A DNA stretch of 64,000 bases, taken from Marinibacterium sp050389775. GTDB taxonomy: Bacteria; Pseudomonadota; Alphaproteobacteria; Rhodobacterales; Rhodobacteraceae. A program made the translations under genes and the position numbers. Below, piece after piece: positions 1 to 7,633 of the stretch. The notes beneath the pieces were generated by a model. It ran no database searches. It saw only the letters and a program-made list of their open reading frames with translations, and had not been told where the DNA came from. The stretch lies in the NCBI RefSeq assembly GCF_050389775.1, contig NZ_CP177144.1, forward strand, positions 2,108,001 through 2,172,000. The letters are read 5' to 3'. Every line of letters starts with the position of its first letter. The first letter of the stretch is position 1.

Positions 1-775
1 CGCCGGGGGCGAGGCCGGGATGCGGCATTTCCTGGCCCAGTTCGGCCCGGCCCTCAAATGGCCCTGGACCAAGCTGATGGACGTGCCCGAGTTCGACGAC
101 GACCTGGTCGAGCTGATCGCCGGCCAGTCGGATGCGCAATCGGGCCACATGACCATCGCCGAGCTGCTGCGGGCGCGGGATGACAACCTGGTTGCCCTGC
201 TGCGCGCGCTGAAGGGCCGCGATTTCGGCGCCGGCGCCCTGCTGGTCGCCCAGGACAGGGCGCTGGCCGAAGGCACCGAGCTGGCCGCCGGGGTCGACGG
301 GTTCGCCGACCTGTCCCAACCCCTGCCCACGCTGCGCCGGGCGGTGCCGATCGACTGGGCCGATTACAACGGCCACATGACCGAGTTCCGCTATCTCGAA
401 GCCTTTTCGCTGGCGACGGACCGGTTCATGGAAATCATCGGCTGCACCAAGGATTACATCGCCGCCGGGCAGAGCTATTTCACCGTCGAGACCCATATCC
501 GCCATGTCGACGAGGTGCTGTGCGGTGCGCAGATCGAGGTGCGCACGCAGATGGTGCTGGGGCAGGGCAAGAAGCTGCATCTCTACCACGAGATGTTCGA
601 GGGCAACCGGCTGCTGGCCACGGGCGAGCATTTCCTGCTGCATGTCGATCTCGACAGCCGGCGGCCGTCCGAGCCGTCGGCGGCGATTGCCGATGCCATG
701 GCGCGGATCACCGCGGCCCAGGCCGGGCTGGGCTATCCCGAGGGCGCCGGCCGGGCGATCCGCAAGCCGGCGTGA
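1..775 (+). CDS. L-carnitine dehydrogenase / betainyl-CoA thioesterase fusion (C-terminal part)
   Basis: The gene enters from the left edge; the frame is open from base 2 and no start is visible. The first ~100 visible residues look like the C-terminal dimer domain of a 3-hydroxyacyl-CoA dehydrogenase-type enzyme (GGEAGMRHFLAQFGPAL, then ALKWPWTKL). The last ~140 residues form a hot-dog (4HBT) thioesterase with the catalytic-type motif DYNGHM at about 362-379. This architecture matches the known alphaproteobacterial fusion of L-carnitine 3-dehydrogenase with betainyl-CoA thioesterase. That enzyme oxidises carnitine to dehydrocarnitine and later releases glycine betaine from its CoA ester. The N-terminal NAD-binding domain is outside the window. 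Confidence in the fusion is good; substrate assignment rests on family knowledge. Confidence 0.82.
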   Translation, partial: AGGEAGMRHFLAQFGPALKWPWTKLMDVPEFDDDLVELIAGQSDAQSGHMTIAELLRARDDNLVALLRALKGRDFGAGALLVAQDRALAEGTELAAGVDGFADLSQPLPTLRRAVPIDWADYNGHMTEFRYLEAFSLATDRFMEIIGCTKDYIAAGQSYFTVETHIRHVDEVLCGAQIEVRTQMVLGQGKKLHLYHEMFEGNRLLATGEHFLLHVDLDSRRPSEPSAAIADAMARITAAQAGLGYPEGAGRAIRKPA

Positions 776-861
776 TCCGGCGGTGCGCGCCCGTGCCGGG
801 CGCGCATTCCCTTTCATGATCAAACGTCCGGGCGCCGCCTGTGCCCGGGCGGGCCGGGACC

Positions 862-1731
862 TCAGCCGATCCTGTGGCGCAGGGCCCGCAGGTGGGTTGG
901 CACCAGGCGGGCGGTCAGGGCGGATTCGCGCACCAGCAGGTCGAAGTTGCGCGTGAAGAGATCGATCCTTTCGCGGTCGCGGAAGGACATGAAATGGCCC
1001 CCCGTGTAGAAGACGCAGAGCAGCGGGCCGAAGATCGTCACCGGGGCGGCATAGAGCCGCTTGGCATCGAAGAGATAGAGCCGCAGCCGGGGGTAGAGCT
1101 GTTCGGCCAGGTCGAGGAAATGGTCGATCTGGGCGTGGCGGATGTCGGCCGGCAGGCCTTCGTAATAGCCCGTGGCGCTGGCAAAGCTGGTCAGCTCGTA
1201 GAGCGGCATGGCGATCTCGTAATCCGATTGCGAGCGGCGCATCCAGTCCAGCCGGTCGGTCGCCGCGCCGATGGCCTGGGCGGCGGTGCGGCCCAGGTGG
1301 GGGCTGTATTCCCATGCCAGCAGGGCATCGCATTTCAGCATGTCGGGCAGGGCGGCCGGCACGTGGCGGATCTTGTAGCCCTGGGCCTCCTGGTGCCAGG
1401 CCTGGATCTGTTCGTCGACCGGCGCCCGGGCGGTTTCGGCCAGGCCCAGGCTGTTGGCCAGCAGGTCGGCGGCCCGTTCGGGCCGGTCGGACAGCCCCAG
1501 CAGCCAATCCGAGGACACGCCGAGCGCGGTGGCCGCCGAGCCGATGACATGGGCATTGGGCAGGCGCGGCCCGTCGCCGGTCAGCAGCTGCGAGATGGTC
1601 GACCGGTCGACGCCGATCCGGCGGGCCAGGGCGCTTTGGCTCAGGCCGCTGTCGCCCATGGCCTGGGCGAGGCGGGCGCGGAAGCCGTCGGCGCGGGTGC
1701 GTTTGTCGATGATATCCTGCATGTGGTGCAT
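862..1731 (-). CDS. XRE-family transcriptional regulator
   Basis: A 289-residue cytoplasmic DNA-binding protein. Residues ~18-70 form a Cro/C1-type helix-turn-helix (LSQSALARRIGVDRSTISQL, followed by a DWLLGLSDRP segment typical of XRE regulators). The ~200-residue C-terminal domain is not a peptidase S24 or cupin that I recognise; it is probably an effector or dimer domain. It lies convergent to the carnitine fusion gene and divergent from the desaturase gene, so either could be a target, but nothing in the sequence decides this. Two starts are possible, 1731 and 1722 (MQDIIDK); neither has a clear ribosome site. Confidence 0.75.
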   Translation of the reverse strand: MHHMQDIIDKRTRADGFRARLAQAMGDSGLSQSALARRIGVDRSTISQLLTGDGPRLPNAHVIGSAATALGVSSDWLLGLSDRPERAADLLANSLGLAETARAPVDEQIQAWHQEAQGYKIRHVPAALPDMLKCDALLAWEYSPHLGRTAAQAIGAATDRLDWMRRSQSDYEIAMPLYELTSFASATGYYEGLPADIRHAQIDHFLDLAEQLYPRLRLYLFDAKRLYAAPVTIFGPLLCVFYTGGHFMSFRDRERIDLFTRNFDLLVRESALTARLVPTHLRALRHRIG

Positions 1732-1770
1732 TTTATCACGGATGCAGAGTTTTGTTGACCATTTCCCGAA

Positions 1771-3135
1771 TTGTCACCGGCGGCCCTGGCGGGCGATGCC
1801 GAAGGGGCCACAGCACACAGCAGAGACCCGATGCCCCACCGGCCCATCCCTCGATCGCCCGATGCCCAAACGCCCAGCCCGCATGCGCCTGACACCCGTT
1901 CGCCTGGCGTCAATGGTGTCGCGTCTTTCCGCCACACGTCCGCGCCGAGCCATGCCGCTGAACCTTGGCTCATGTCCGAACCCCGTCGCGGGTCCGCACC
2001 CGGCCACACGGGTGAGCCATGCCATGCGCCCGAACCGGGCCCCGCGTCTGAGCCCCGCCGCGCGGTCGAAGCCGGCCTCGCGCCCGATTCCGGCCAAGCT
2101 GCCAAAGCTCCCCTGACGCCCAAGGCCCGTCACGCGGCAGCCCCCCGCAGTACAGCCGAACCCTGCAACAGGCCGGACCTCCGCCGCATCGACGACCCGC
2201 TCCACGCGCCCGATCCTTGCCACACGCCGGCCCCCCGACGCGCGCCGGCGCCGGACCAGGTCGAATGGCCGACGGTTGCGCTGATCGGGCTGGTCTACCT
2301 GGGTTGGGCCGGGGCGGTCTGGGGGCTGGCCGGGCTGTCGCCCTGGCTGGCCGTGGCCGTGCTGGTGCCGCTGCTGACCCTGCAATCCTCGCTGGCCCAC
2401 GAGGTGCTGCACGGCCATCCCTTTCCGAACCAGCGGCTGAACGCCGCGCTGGTCACCCTGCCGCTGGGCCTGTTCGTGCCCTATGCGCGGTTCCGCGACC
2501 TGCACCTGGAACACCACCGCGATGCCGACCTGACCGATCCCTATGACGACCCCGAGAGCAATTACCTCGATCCCGTCGTCTGGCTGGCCCTGCCGGGGTG
2601 GAAACGGCGGCTCTACCGGGCCAACAACACCCTGCTGGGCCGCATGCTGCTGGGCCCGGCGATCGGCACGCTGGCCTTCCTGGCCGACGACCTGCGCCGG
2701 ATCCGCCGGGGCGAGCGTGGGCTGGCCGCGACCTGGGGTGCCCATCTGGTCATGTGCGCGCTGGTCCTGTGGGCCGCGACGCGGGGCGGGCTGGGGCTCT
2801 GGACCTATGGGCTGGCGGCCTACGGAGCCTTTTCCGTGCTCAAGATCCGCACCTTTGCCGAACACCGGGCCCATGACCGGGTGCGCGCGCGGACGGTCAT
2901 CGTCGAGGATCGCGGGCCGCTGGCCTTTCTCTTTCTCAACAACAACCTGCATGTCGTGCACCACATGCATCCCCGGGCGCCGTGGTATGCCTTGCCCCGG
3001 CTCTATGCCGCCCGGGCCGACCATTACCGGGCCTGCAACGACAATTACGTCTTTGCCGGTTACGCCCAGGTCTTTCGCCATCATTTCCTGGCGGCCAAGG
3101 ATCCCGTGCCCCATCCGCTCTGGTCGCGGGGCTGA
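1771..3135 (+). CDS. Membrane fatty acid desaturase with hexapeptide-repeat N-terminal extension
   Basis: The conserved part (from about residue 165, VEWPTVALIG) is a membrane di-iron fatty acid desaturase. It has three histidine boxes, HEVLHGH at ~210, HLEHH at ~245 and HVVHH at ~394, with hydrophobic segments between them. Such enzymes insert double bonds into acyl chains in the cytoplasmic membrane; the exact acyl substrate is unknown. Ahead of it lies a 164-residue stretch with no family similarity. Residues 57-164 consist of 18 exact hexapeptide units of the form x-E/A-P-x-x-A (SEPRRG, GEPCHA, SEPRRA, PDPCHT). There is no ATG, GTG or TTG between the repeat and the first membrane span, so translation must begin inside or before the repeat. 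Candidate starts are TTG 1771, ATG 1831 and ATG 1972, none with a convincing ribosome site. A transporter gene follows after 20 bp. Confidence 0.8.
   Translation: MSPAALAGDAEGATAHSRDPMPHRPIPRSPDAQTPSPHAPDTRSPGVNGVASFRHTSAPSHAAEPWLMSEPRRGSAPGHTGEPCHAPEPGPASEPRRAVEAGLAPDSGQAAKAPLTPKARHAAAPRSTAEPCNRPDLRRIDDPLHAPDPCHTPAPRRAPAPDQVEWPTVALIGLVYLGWAGAVWGLAGLSPWLAVAVLVPLLTLQSSLAHEVLHGHPFPNQRLNAALVTLPLGLFVPYARFRDLHLEHHRDADLTDPYDDPESNYLDPVVWLALPGWKRRLYRANNTLLGRMLLGPAIGTLAFLADDLRRIRRGERGLAATWGAHLVMCALVLWAATRGGLGLWTYGLAAYGAFSVLKIRTFAEHRAHDRVRARTVIVEDRGPLAFLFLNNNLHVVHHMHPRAPWYALPRLYAARADHYRACNDNYVFAGYAQVFRHHFLAAKDPVPHPLWSRG
1939..2262. repeat. 18-bp tandem repeat, 18 copies, coding
   Basis: Eighteen consecutive 18-bp units without gaps, read in frame in the desaturase gene. 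The approximate unit is NCCGAACCCCGCCACGCG. Copies differ at many positions but keep the period exactly, so the tract is old or diverging under frame constraint. Both strands are open in several frames here. Confidence 0.85.
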
Positions 3136-3155
3136 AAGCGGGCCATAGGGGGGGC

Positions 3156-4058
3156 ATGAGCCTCTGGATTCCCATCACCATCGCCGCAGCCTGTTTCCAG
3201 ACCCTGCGGTTCATGTTGCAGAAACACCTGTCGACCGGCCAACTGTCGGCCGCCGGGGCGACCTTTGCCCGCTTTGCCTATTCGGCCCCGGTCATCCTGG
3301 TACTGACCGGCCTGTGGCTGGGCCTGTCGGGCCAGGCCCTGCCGGCCCTGACGGGGCGGTTCTGGGCCTTTGCCCTGGTCGGCGGGCTGGCCCAGATCCT
3401 GGCCACGCTCTGTGTCGTGCTGCTGTTCAAGCAGCGCAATTTCGCCGTGGGCATCACCTTCAAGAAGACCGAGGTCATCCAGACCGTTCTGGTCGGGCTG
3501 GTCCTGCTGGGCGAGGGCGTCAGCCCGGGGGCCTTCGGGGCGATCCTGCTGGGGCTTGTGGCCGTGCTGATCCTGTCGAAGACCCCGGGCGATGCCTCTG
3601 GCTGGTGGCGCGGGCTGGCCGCGCCGGCCACCGGGCTGGGCCTGGCCTCGGGCGTGCTGTTCGGCATTTCGGCGGTCAGCTATCGCGGTGCGTCGTTGCA
3701 GCTGGGCGAGATCGACGCCGCCCTGCGCGCGGCGATCACCCTGGCGGCGGTGACATCCAGCCAGATGCTGGGCATGGGCGCCTGGCTCTACTGGCGCGAC
3801 CGGCCCGGGTTGGTTGCCGTCTGGACCGCCCGGCGGGTGGCGGTCTGGGTCGGGCTGATGTCGATGGGCGGATCGTTCTGCTGGTTCTATGCCTTCACGC
3901 TGCAGAACGCGGCCTACGTCAAGGCCCTGGGCCAGATCGAGCTGATGCTCAGCCTGCTGGCCTCGGTCCTGGTGTTCCGTGAAAAGGTCACCGGGCGCGA
4001 GATCACGGGCATGGCCCTGCTGGGCCTGTCCATCCTGGCGCTGATCGTCGTGGTTTGA
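3156..4058 (+). CDS. EamA/DMT-family transporter
   Basis: A 300-residue inner-membrane protein with about ten hydrophobic segments in two halves, the usual size and layout of drug/metabolite transporters (EamA repeat twice). The C-terminal half has the typical end, ALGQIELMLSLLASVLVFRE then a final span. The substrate cannot be inferred. The ATG at 3156 follows GGGGGGC and lies 20 bp after the desaturase stop, so the two are probably co-transcribed. The gene converges on the NUDIX gene with a 40-bp gap. Confidence 0.82.
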   Translation: MSLWIPITIAAACFQTLRFMLQKHLSTGQLSAAGATFARFAYSAPVILVLTGLWLGLSGQALPALTGRFWAFALVGGLAQILATLCVVLLFKQRNFAVGITFKKTEVIQTVLVGLVLLGEGVSPGAFGAILLGLVAVLILSKTPGDASGWWRGLAAPATGLGLASGVLFGISAVSYRGASLQLGEIDAALRAAITLAAVTSSQMLGMGAWLYWRDRPGLVAVWTARRVAVWVGLMSMGGSFCWFYAFTLQNAAYVKALGQIELMLSLLASVLVFREKVTGREITGMALLGLSILALIVVV

Positions 4059-4098
4059 GGCATCGCAGCCCCTGGGTGGGCGGCCACGGGGCCGGCGC

Positions 4099-4863
4099 TC
4101 AGCCCTCGGGCATGGGGCGGCCGTGCAGCCGCAGGAAGAGGCTGGCCTCGTCGTTGTTGCGGAAATAGGGCACGCTGGCCGGCGGGGCGGGATCGTCCAG
4201 CCGGGCGGCGACCTCGGCCAGGACGACCTCGGTGATGAAGGGCAGATCGAAGCGCCGGACCTCGGCCAGGGGCACCCATTGCAGGTGCGACAGCTCGTCG
4301 GAGGCGCGCGAGAAATCGTCCAGGTCGCCGCGGATCGCCGCGGCATCGACCAGGAAGAACCGGGCATCGAAGCGGCGCGGCCGGCCCGGCGGGGTCAGGG
4401 CGCGAAAGACGAATTGCAGCGCTTCCGCCGAGGGCACATGGCCGGTGGCGGCGTAATCGGCCCAATCGGCGGGCACCGGGCCGGGCCAGGATCCGGGCCG
4501 GCCCAGGACCAGGCCGGTTTCCTCCCAGAGCTCGCGGATGGCGGCGGCGGCCAGCGCGGTCTGAAGCCCGGCCGGGGCATCGTCGGCCAGCCGCTCGTGG
4601 CAGGGCGCGGGCAGGGGTGCGTGCAGGGCGATGGCCGCATCGCCGGGATCGACGGCCCCGCCGGGAAAGACCACCTTGTCGGGCATGAAGGCCGCGCGCG
4701 ATCCGCGCTGGCCCATCAGCACGGCCGGGGCGTCGTGGCGATCGCGCAGGACGATGATCGTGGCGGCATTGCGGATGGCCGTCTTGTCGACGGGCGCGGC
4801 CATGGCCCCACTGTCTGCCGGTGACGCCGCGCGGCGTCCGGCGGTACCGGTGCTGTCACTCAT
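4099..4863 (-). CDS. NUDIX hydrolase
   Basis: A 254-residue soluble protein. The NUDIX box is split by an insertion: FPGGAVDPGD is followed about 45 residues later by AAIRELWEETGLVL, which carries the REXXEE metal ligands. This longer layout resembles the NUDT19-like/CoA-type branch and not small MutT proteins. It would hydrolyse a nucleoside diphosphate linked to another group, substrate unknown. It is the second gene of a two-gene minus-strand unit with the DUF983 gene, 28 bp downstream of that gene's stop. Confidence 0.83.
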   Translation of the reverse strand: MSDSTGTAGRRAASPADSGAMAAPVDKTAIRNAATIIVLRDRHDAPAVLMGQRGSRAAFMPDKVVFPGGAVDPGDAAIALHAPLPAPCHERLADDAPAGLQTALAAAAIRELWEETGLVLGRPGSWPGPVPADWADYAATGHVPSAEALQFVFRALTPPGRPRRFDARFFLVDAAAIRGDLDDFSRASDELSHLQWVPLAEVRRFDLPFITEVVLAEVAARLDDPAPPASVPYFRNNDEASLFLRLHGRPMPEG

Positions 4864-4891
4864 CCTGTCCTCCCCCGGGGCGAGGGCTCTT

Positions 4892-5359
4892 TCAGCCCGG
4901 GCGGCCGAAGCCGTGCATCATCCGGGCCCATTGAAAGCCGATCATCGCCCCTTTCAACCTGGGCAGAAGGTAAAGCGACAGGGCCACGCAGCCAACCGCA
5001 AAGATGGTGAACAGCACCAGCGGTTCGGGGCGCCAGATCTCGAAGGACACCAGCAGCAGGGGGGCCATCAGGTGGCCGACGATCAGGATGGTCAGATAGG
5101 CCGGGCCGTCATCGGCGCGCTGGTGGTGCAGCTCCTGGCGGCAGACCGGGCAGACCGGGGTGACAGCCAGGTAGCCGCGCATCAGCGGGCCGCTGCCGCA
5201 GCTGGGGCACTTGCCCCGCCAGCCCCGCGACATTGCCGGCCAGAGCGCACGCGGACAATCGCCCGCGCCCATCTCGGCCTGGACCTCGCCCGCCGGGGCG
5301 CAGGTCGGGCAGACGGGGCGGGAGGTGCCAGTCGCGATATCGTGCCTGATCTGTGTCAT
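4892..5359 (-). CDS. DUF983 family zinc-ribbon membrane protein
   Basis: A 155-residue protein. The start at 5359 (MTQIRHDI) is chosen because AAAGGACGGAA precedes it; an open frame continues upstream without a ribosome site. The N-terminal half has a zinc-ribbon-like cysteine pattern (CPSCGSGPLM and CPVCRQEL), preceded by a CPTC motif. The C-terminal half has two transmembrane segments (about YLTILIVGHLMAPLLL and PLVLFTIFAVGCVAL). This is the DUF983 family, common in Rhodobacterales beside a NUDIX gene; biochemical role unknown. Confidence 0.85.
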   Translation of the reverse strand: MTQIRHDIATGTSRPVCPTCAPAGEVQAEMGAGDCPRALWPAMSRGWRGKCPSCGSGPLMRGYLAVTPVCPVCRQELHHQRADDGPAYLTILIVGHLMAPLLLVSFEIWRPEPLVLFTIFAVGCVALSLYLLPRLKGAMIGFQWARMMHGFGRPG

Positions 5360-5568
5360 TTCCGTCCTTTTCGAGATTTGTGGCAATGTGGGGCCATGAC
5401 CGGGCGGTGGAAAGGTGGCAGAGCGCCCTTGCGTCGCGATGTCGCGAAATGTGGAAGTTTTTGCCTGCATGAGCGACGGAATGCTGTTGCCGGGGCGTTG
5501 ATGGGATATGGTTGGTGGCAGGAACCTGCCGATCTGCCAGACGAGGACGACCCGAGGGGATCAGAGCA

Positions 5569-6063
5569 ATGACGACGACACAGCGGATCGGACGGGCCGT
5601 GGCATCGGCCTTCATCGCGATGGCCCTGGCCGGGCCCCTGGCGGGCACGACGGGTACGGCGGCCTGGGCGGCGGGATCGGGGTTCGGCCCGCGCCCGGTG
5701 CCTTTCGACGAGATCGACCGCGACGGCAACGGCGAGGTGACCCGGGCCGAGATGCAGGCCAGCGGCCAGGCGCGGTTCGATGCGGCCGACACCGATGGCG
5801 ACGGCCATCTCAGCCGGGCCGAGCTGGAGGCACGGGCCGAGGGCAAGGCGCGGCTGTTCGTCGGCCGCCTGATGGCCCGGGCTGATGCGGATGGCGACGG
5901 GCTGTTGTCGATGGACGAGATGCGCGCGGCGGCGCCCAACCGGGCGGCGGCCTTCGATGAGATGGATACCGACGGGTCGGGCGGGCTGTCGCGGGCCGAG
6001 ATGGAGGCCGGGCAGCAGAAGGCCCGGCAGATGGCTCCGGCGGCGCAGGCGGGACAGGGCTGA
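5569..6063 (+). CDS. Secreted EF-hand calcium-binding protein
   Basis: A 164-residue exported protein with a signal peptide of about 35 residues (hydrophobic FIAMALAGPLAG, cleavage near AWA-AG). The mature part carries four EF-hand loops: DRDGNGEVTRAE, DTDGDGHLSRAE, DADGDGLLSMDE and DTDGSGGLSRAE. All keep the D-x-D-x-D/N-G pattern and the terminal Glu, so calcium binding is likely. It is the first gene of a four-gene unit with an ECF sigma factor, a small membrane protein and a periplasmic sensor-like protein. It may therefore be the extracytoplasmic component or a target of that sigma system. An open frame extends upstream to 5512, but MTTTQR at 5569 gives the proper signal peptide. Confidence 0.85.
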   Translation: MTTTQRIGRAVASAFIAMALAGPLAGTTGTAAWAAGSGFGPRPVPFDEIDRDGNGEVTRAEMQASGQARFDAADTDGDGHLSRAELEARAEGKARLFVGRLMARADADGDGLLSMDEMRAAAPNRAAAFDEMDTDGSGGLSRAEMEAGQQKARQMAPAAQAGQG

Positions 6064-6107
6064 GACTTGGGCACGGCGCACGAGACAGCCCGGGAAAGCC
6101 GGTCGGC

Positions 6108-6713
6108 GTGAGACCGGCCGCGCGATCCTGTACCGCCGGTCCGGCCGAGCTGGACGAAGAGGCGGTGTTGCTGGCCGCGTTCGCGGCCGGTGACCATTCG
6201 GCGGCCGCGGTGCTGACCGAACGGCTGACGCCGCGGGCCTACGGGCTGGCCCTGCGCCTGACCGGCGACGGGGCCGAGGCCGAGGACATCACCCAGGAGG
6301 CGATGGTCCGCCTGTGGCGGATGGCGCCGGACTGGGAGCCGGGCACGGCACGGGTGAGCACCTGGGTCTACCGAGTGGTGACCAACCTGTGTCTCGATCA
6401 CAAGCGGCGCCGGCGGGGCCGGGACGGATCGCTGGACGAGGCGCCGGAACCGGCTGACGAGGCGCAGAGCGTGGCCGACAGGATGCAGGACGCCGCGCGG
6501 GGTGCGGCCCTGCAATGGGCGCTGGACCAGCTGCCCGACCGCCAGCGCCTGGCGGTCGTGCTGCGGCACCTGCAGGATCTGCCGAACCCTCGCATTGCCG
6601 AGGTGATGGAGATCTCGGTTGAAGCTGTGGAAAGCCTGACCGCTCGGGGCAAGCGAAGCCTGACCCGGCTGCTGGCGGACAGGAAGGGCGAATTGGGGTA
6701 CGAAGATGACTGA
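6108..6713 (+). CDS. ECF-type RNA polymerase sigma factor
   Basis: A 201-residue sigma factor starting with GTG at 6108. Region 2 (YGLALRLTGDGAEAEDITQE through WVYRVVTNLCLDHKRRRR) and region 4 (LPDRQRLAVVLRHLQDL and IAEVMEISVEAVESLTARG) are clear; regions 1 and 3 are absent, as expected for ECF factors. It recruits core polymerase to a stress or envelope regulon. Its stop overlaps the next gene by 8 bp, and the two membrane proteins downstream are the natural candidates for its anti-sigma or sensor partners. The preceding EF-hand gene ends 44 bp upstream. Confidence 0.88.
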   Translation: MRPAARSCTAGPAELDEEAVLLAAFAAGDHSAAAVLTERLTPRAYGLALRLTGDGAEAEDITQEAMVRLWRMAPDWEPGTARVSTWVYRVVTNLCLDHKRRRRGRDGSLDEAPEPADEAQSVADRMQDAARGAALQWALDQLPDRQRLAVVLRHLQDLPNPRIAEVMEISVEAVESLTARGKRSLTRLLADRKGELGYEDD

Positions 6714-7077
6714 AGACGACGAATTCGACAGGCTGGTGGGCCCCTGCATCGCGGCGGCCCGGGCCGAGGACGCACGGTTGCCCGACGGGCTGATGGCCCG
6801 GGTGATGGCCGATGCCGCGCGGGTCCAGGCCGGTTGGCAGGACAGCGCGCTGCGCGAGGCGTCGGTGGTGCGGGTGCCGGGCTGGCGCCAGGTGCTGATG
6901 GCCCTGGGGGGCATGCCCGCGCTGGGTGGGCTGATGGCGGCCTGCGCCGCGGGGATCTGGCTGGGTGCGGCGCCGCCGCAGGCCTTCGATCCGCTGGGTT
7001 TCGTGGTCAATTCCTCGAACGCGCTGACGGTCTATTCCGATCTGCAGGACACGATCCTGGCCGAGGGGGGCAATTGA
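6706..7077 (+). CDS. Small membrane protein, putative anti-sigma partner
   Basis: A 123-residue protein with a charged cytoplasmic N-terminus of ~65 residues and one or two hydrophobic segments (VLMALGGMPALGGLMAACAA), then a short tail. It has no recognisable zinc anti-sigma motif (HxxxCxxC is absent). The 8-bp overlap with the ECF sigma gene and the 1-bp overlap with the following sensor gene indicate translational coupling and a shared function. The anti-sigma role is inferred from position and topology only. Confidence 0.6.
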   Translation: MTEDDEFDRLVGPCIAAARAEDARLPDGLMARVMADAARVQAGWQDSALREASVVRVPGWRQVLMALGGMPALGGLMAACAAGIWLGAAPPQAFDPLGFVVNSSNALTVYSDLQDTILAEGGN

Positions 7078-7556
7078 TGGCGGGGCAGACGACTGCGACC
7101 GGCGCCATGCGGCCCTGGCTGCGGGTGGTTCTGGCGGTCTCGCTGGCGCTGAACCTACTGGTGGTCGGGCTGGTCGTGGGCGCGGTGCTGCGCTTTGGCC
7201 TGCCGGGCAGCCACATGCCGCCACCGACGGGGCTGTCGCTGATCCGGGCCTTGCCGGCCGAGGACCGCAAGGCGCTCAAGGCGCATATCTTCGAGGTATT
7301 GCCGCCGCCGGCTGACCGGGTGGCCGAGGCCCGCGACCTGGCCGCCGAACTGTCGGCCGTGCCCTTCGATCCGGCGGCCCTGCGGGCGGTGGTCGAGGCC
7401 CAGTCGGCGACACGGGCGGCCTTCCACGGGGCGTTGCAGCAAGCCTGGATGGATCACGTGGCGGGCATGGAAGATGCCGCGCGGGTGGCCTATGCCGAGC
7501 GGCTGGTCGAGCTGGCCGAGGACGGGCGCGGGCCGAAAGGGCCGCCGCGGGACTGA
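7077..7556 (+). CDS. Periplasmic heavy-metal sensor-like protein
   Basis: A 159-residue protein with one N-terminal membrane anchor (VVLAVSLALNLLVVGLVVGA) and a helical periplasmic domain of ~110 residues rich in Ala, Glu and Arg, the layout of the CnrX/CpxP-like 'periplasmic heavy-metal sensor' family. The GLSLIRALPAEDRKALKAHI segment resembles the family core. The ATG at 7077 overlaps the upstream stop (TGATG). With the ECF sigma factor and the upstream membrane protein it likely forms an envelope-signalling module; the inducing signal is unknown. Confidence 0.72.
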   Translation: MAGQTTATGAMRPWLRVVLAVSLALNLLVVGLVVGAVLRFGLPGSHMPPPTGLSLIRALPAEDRKALKAHIFEVLPPPADRVAEARDLAAELSAVPFDPAALRAVVEAQSATRAAFHGALQQAWMDHVAGMEDAARVAYAERLVELAEDGRGPKGPPRD

Positions 7557-7633
7557 CGGCCGGCGCCCGCATCACCGCGGCGCCCGGCCTTCGGCGCGGG
7601 CTTGCGTCTCTGGGCCCCTGGCCGGGGGTGGTG

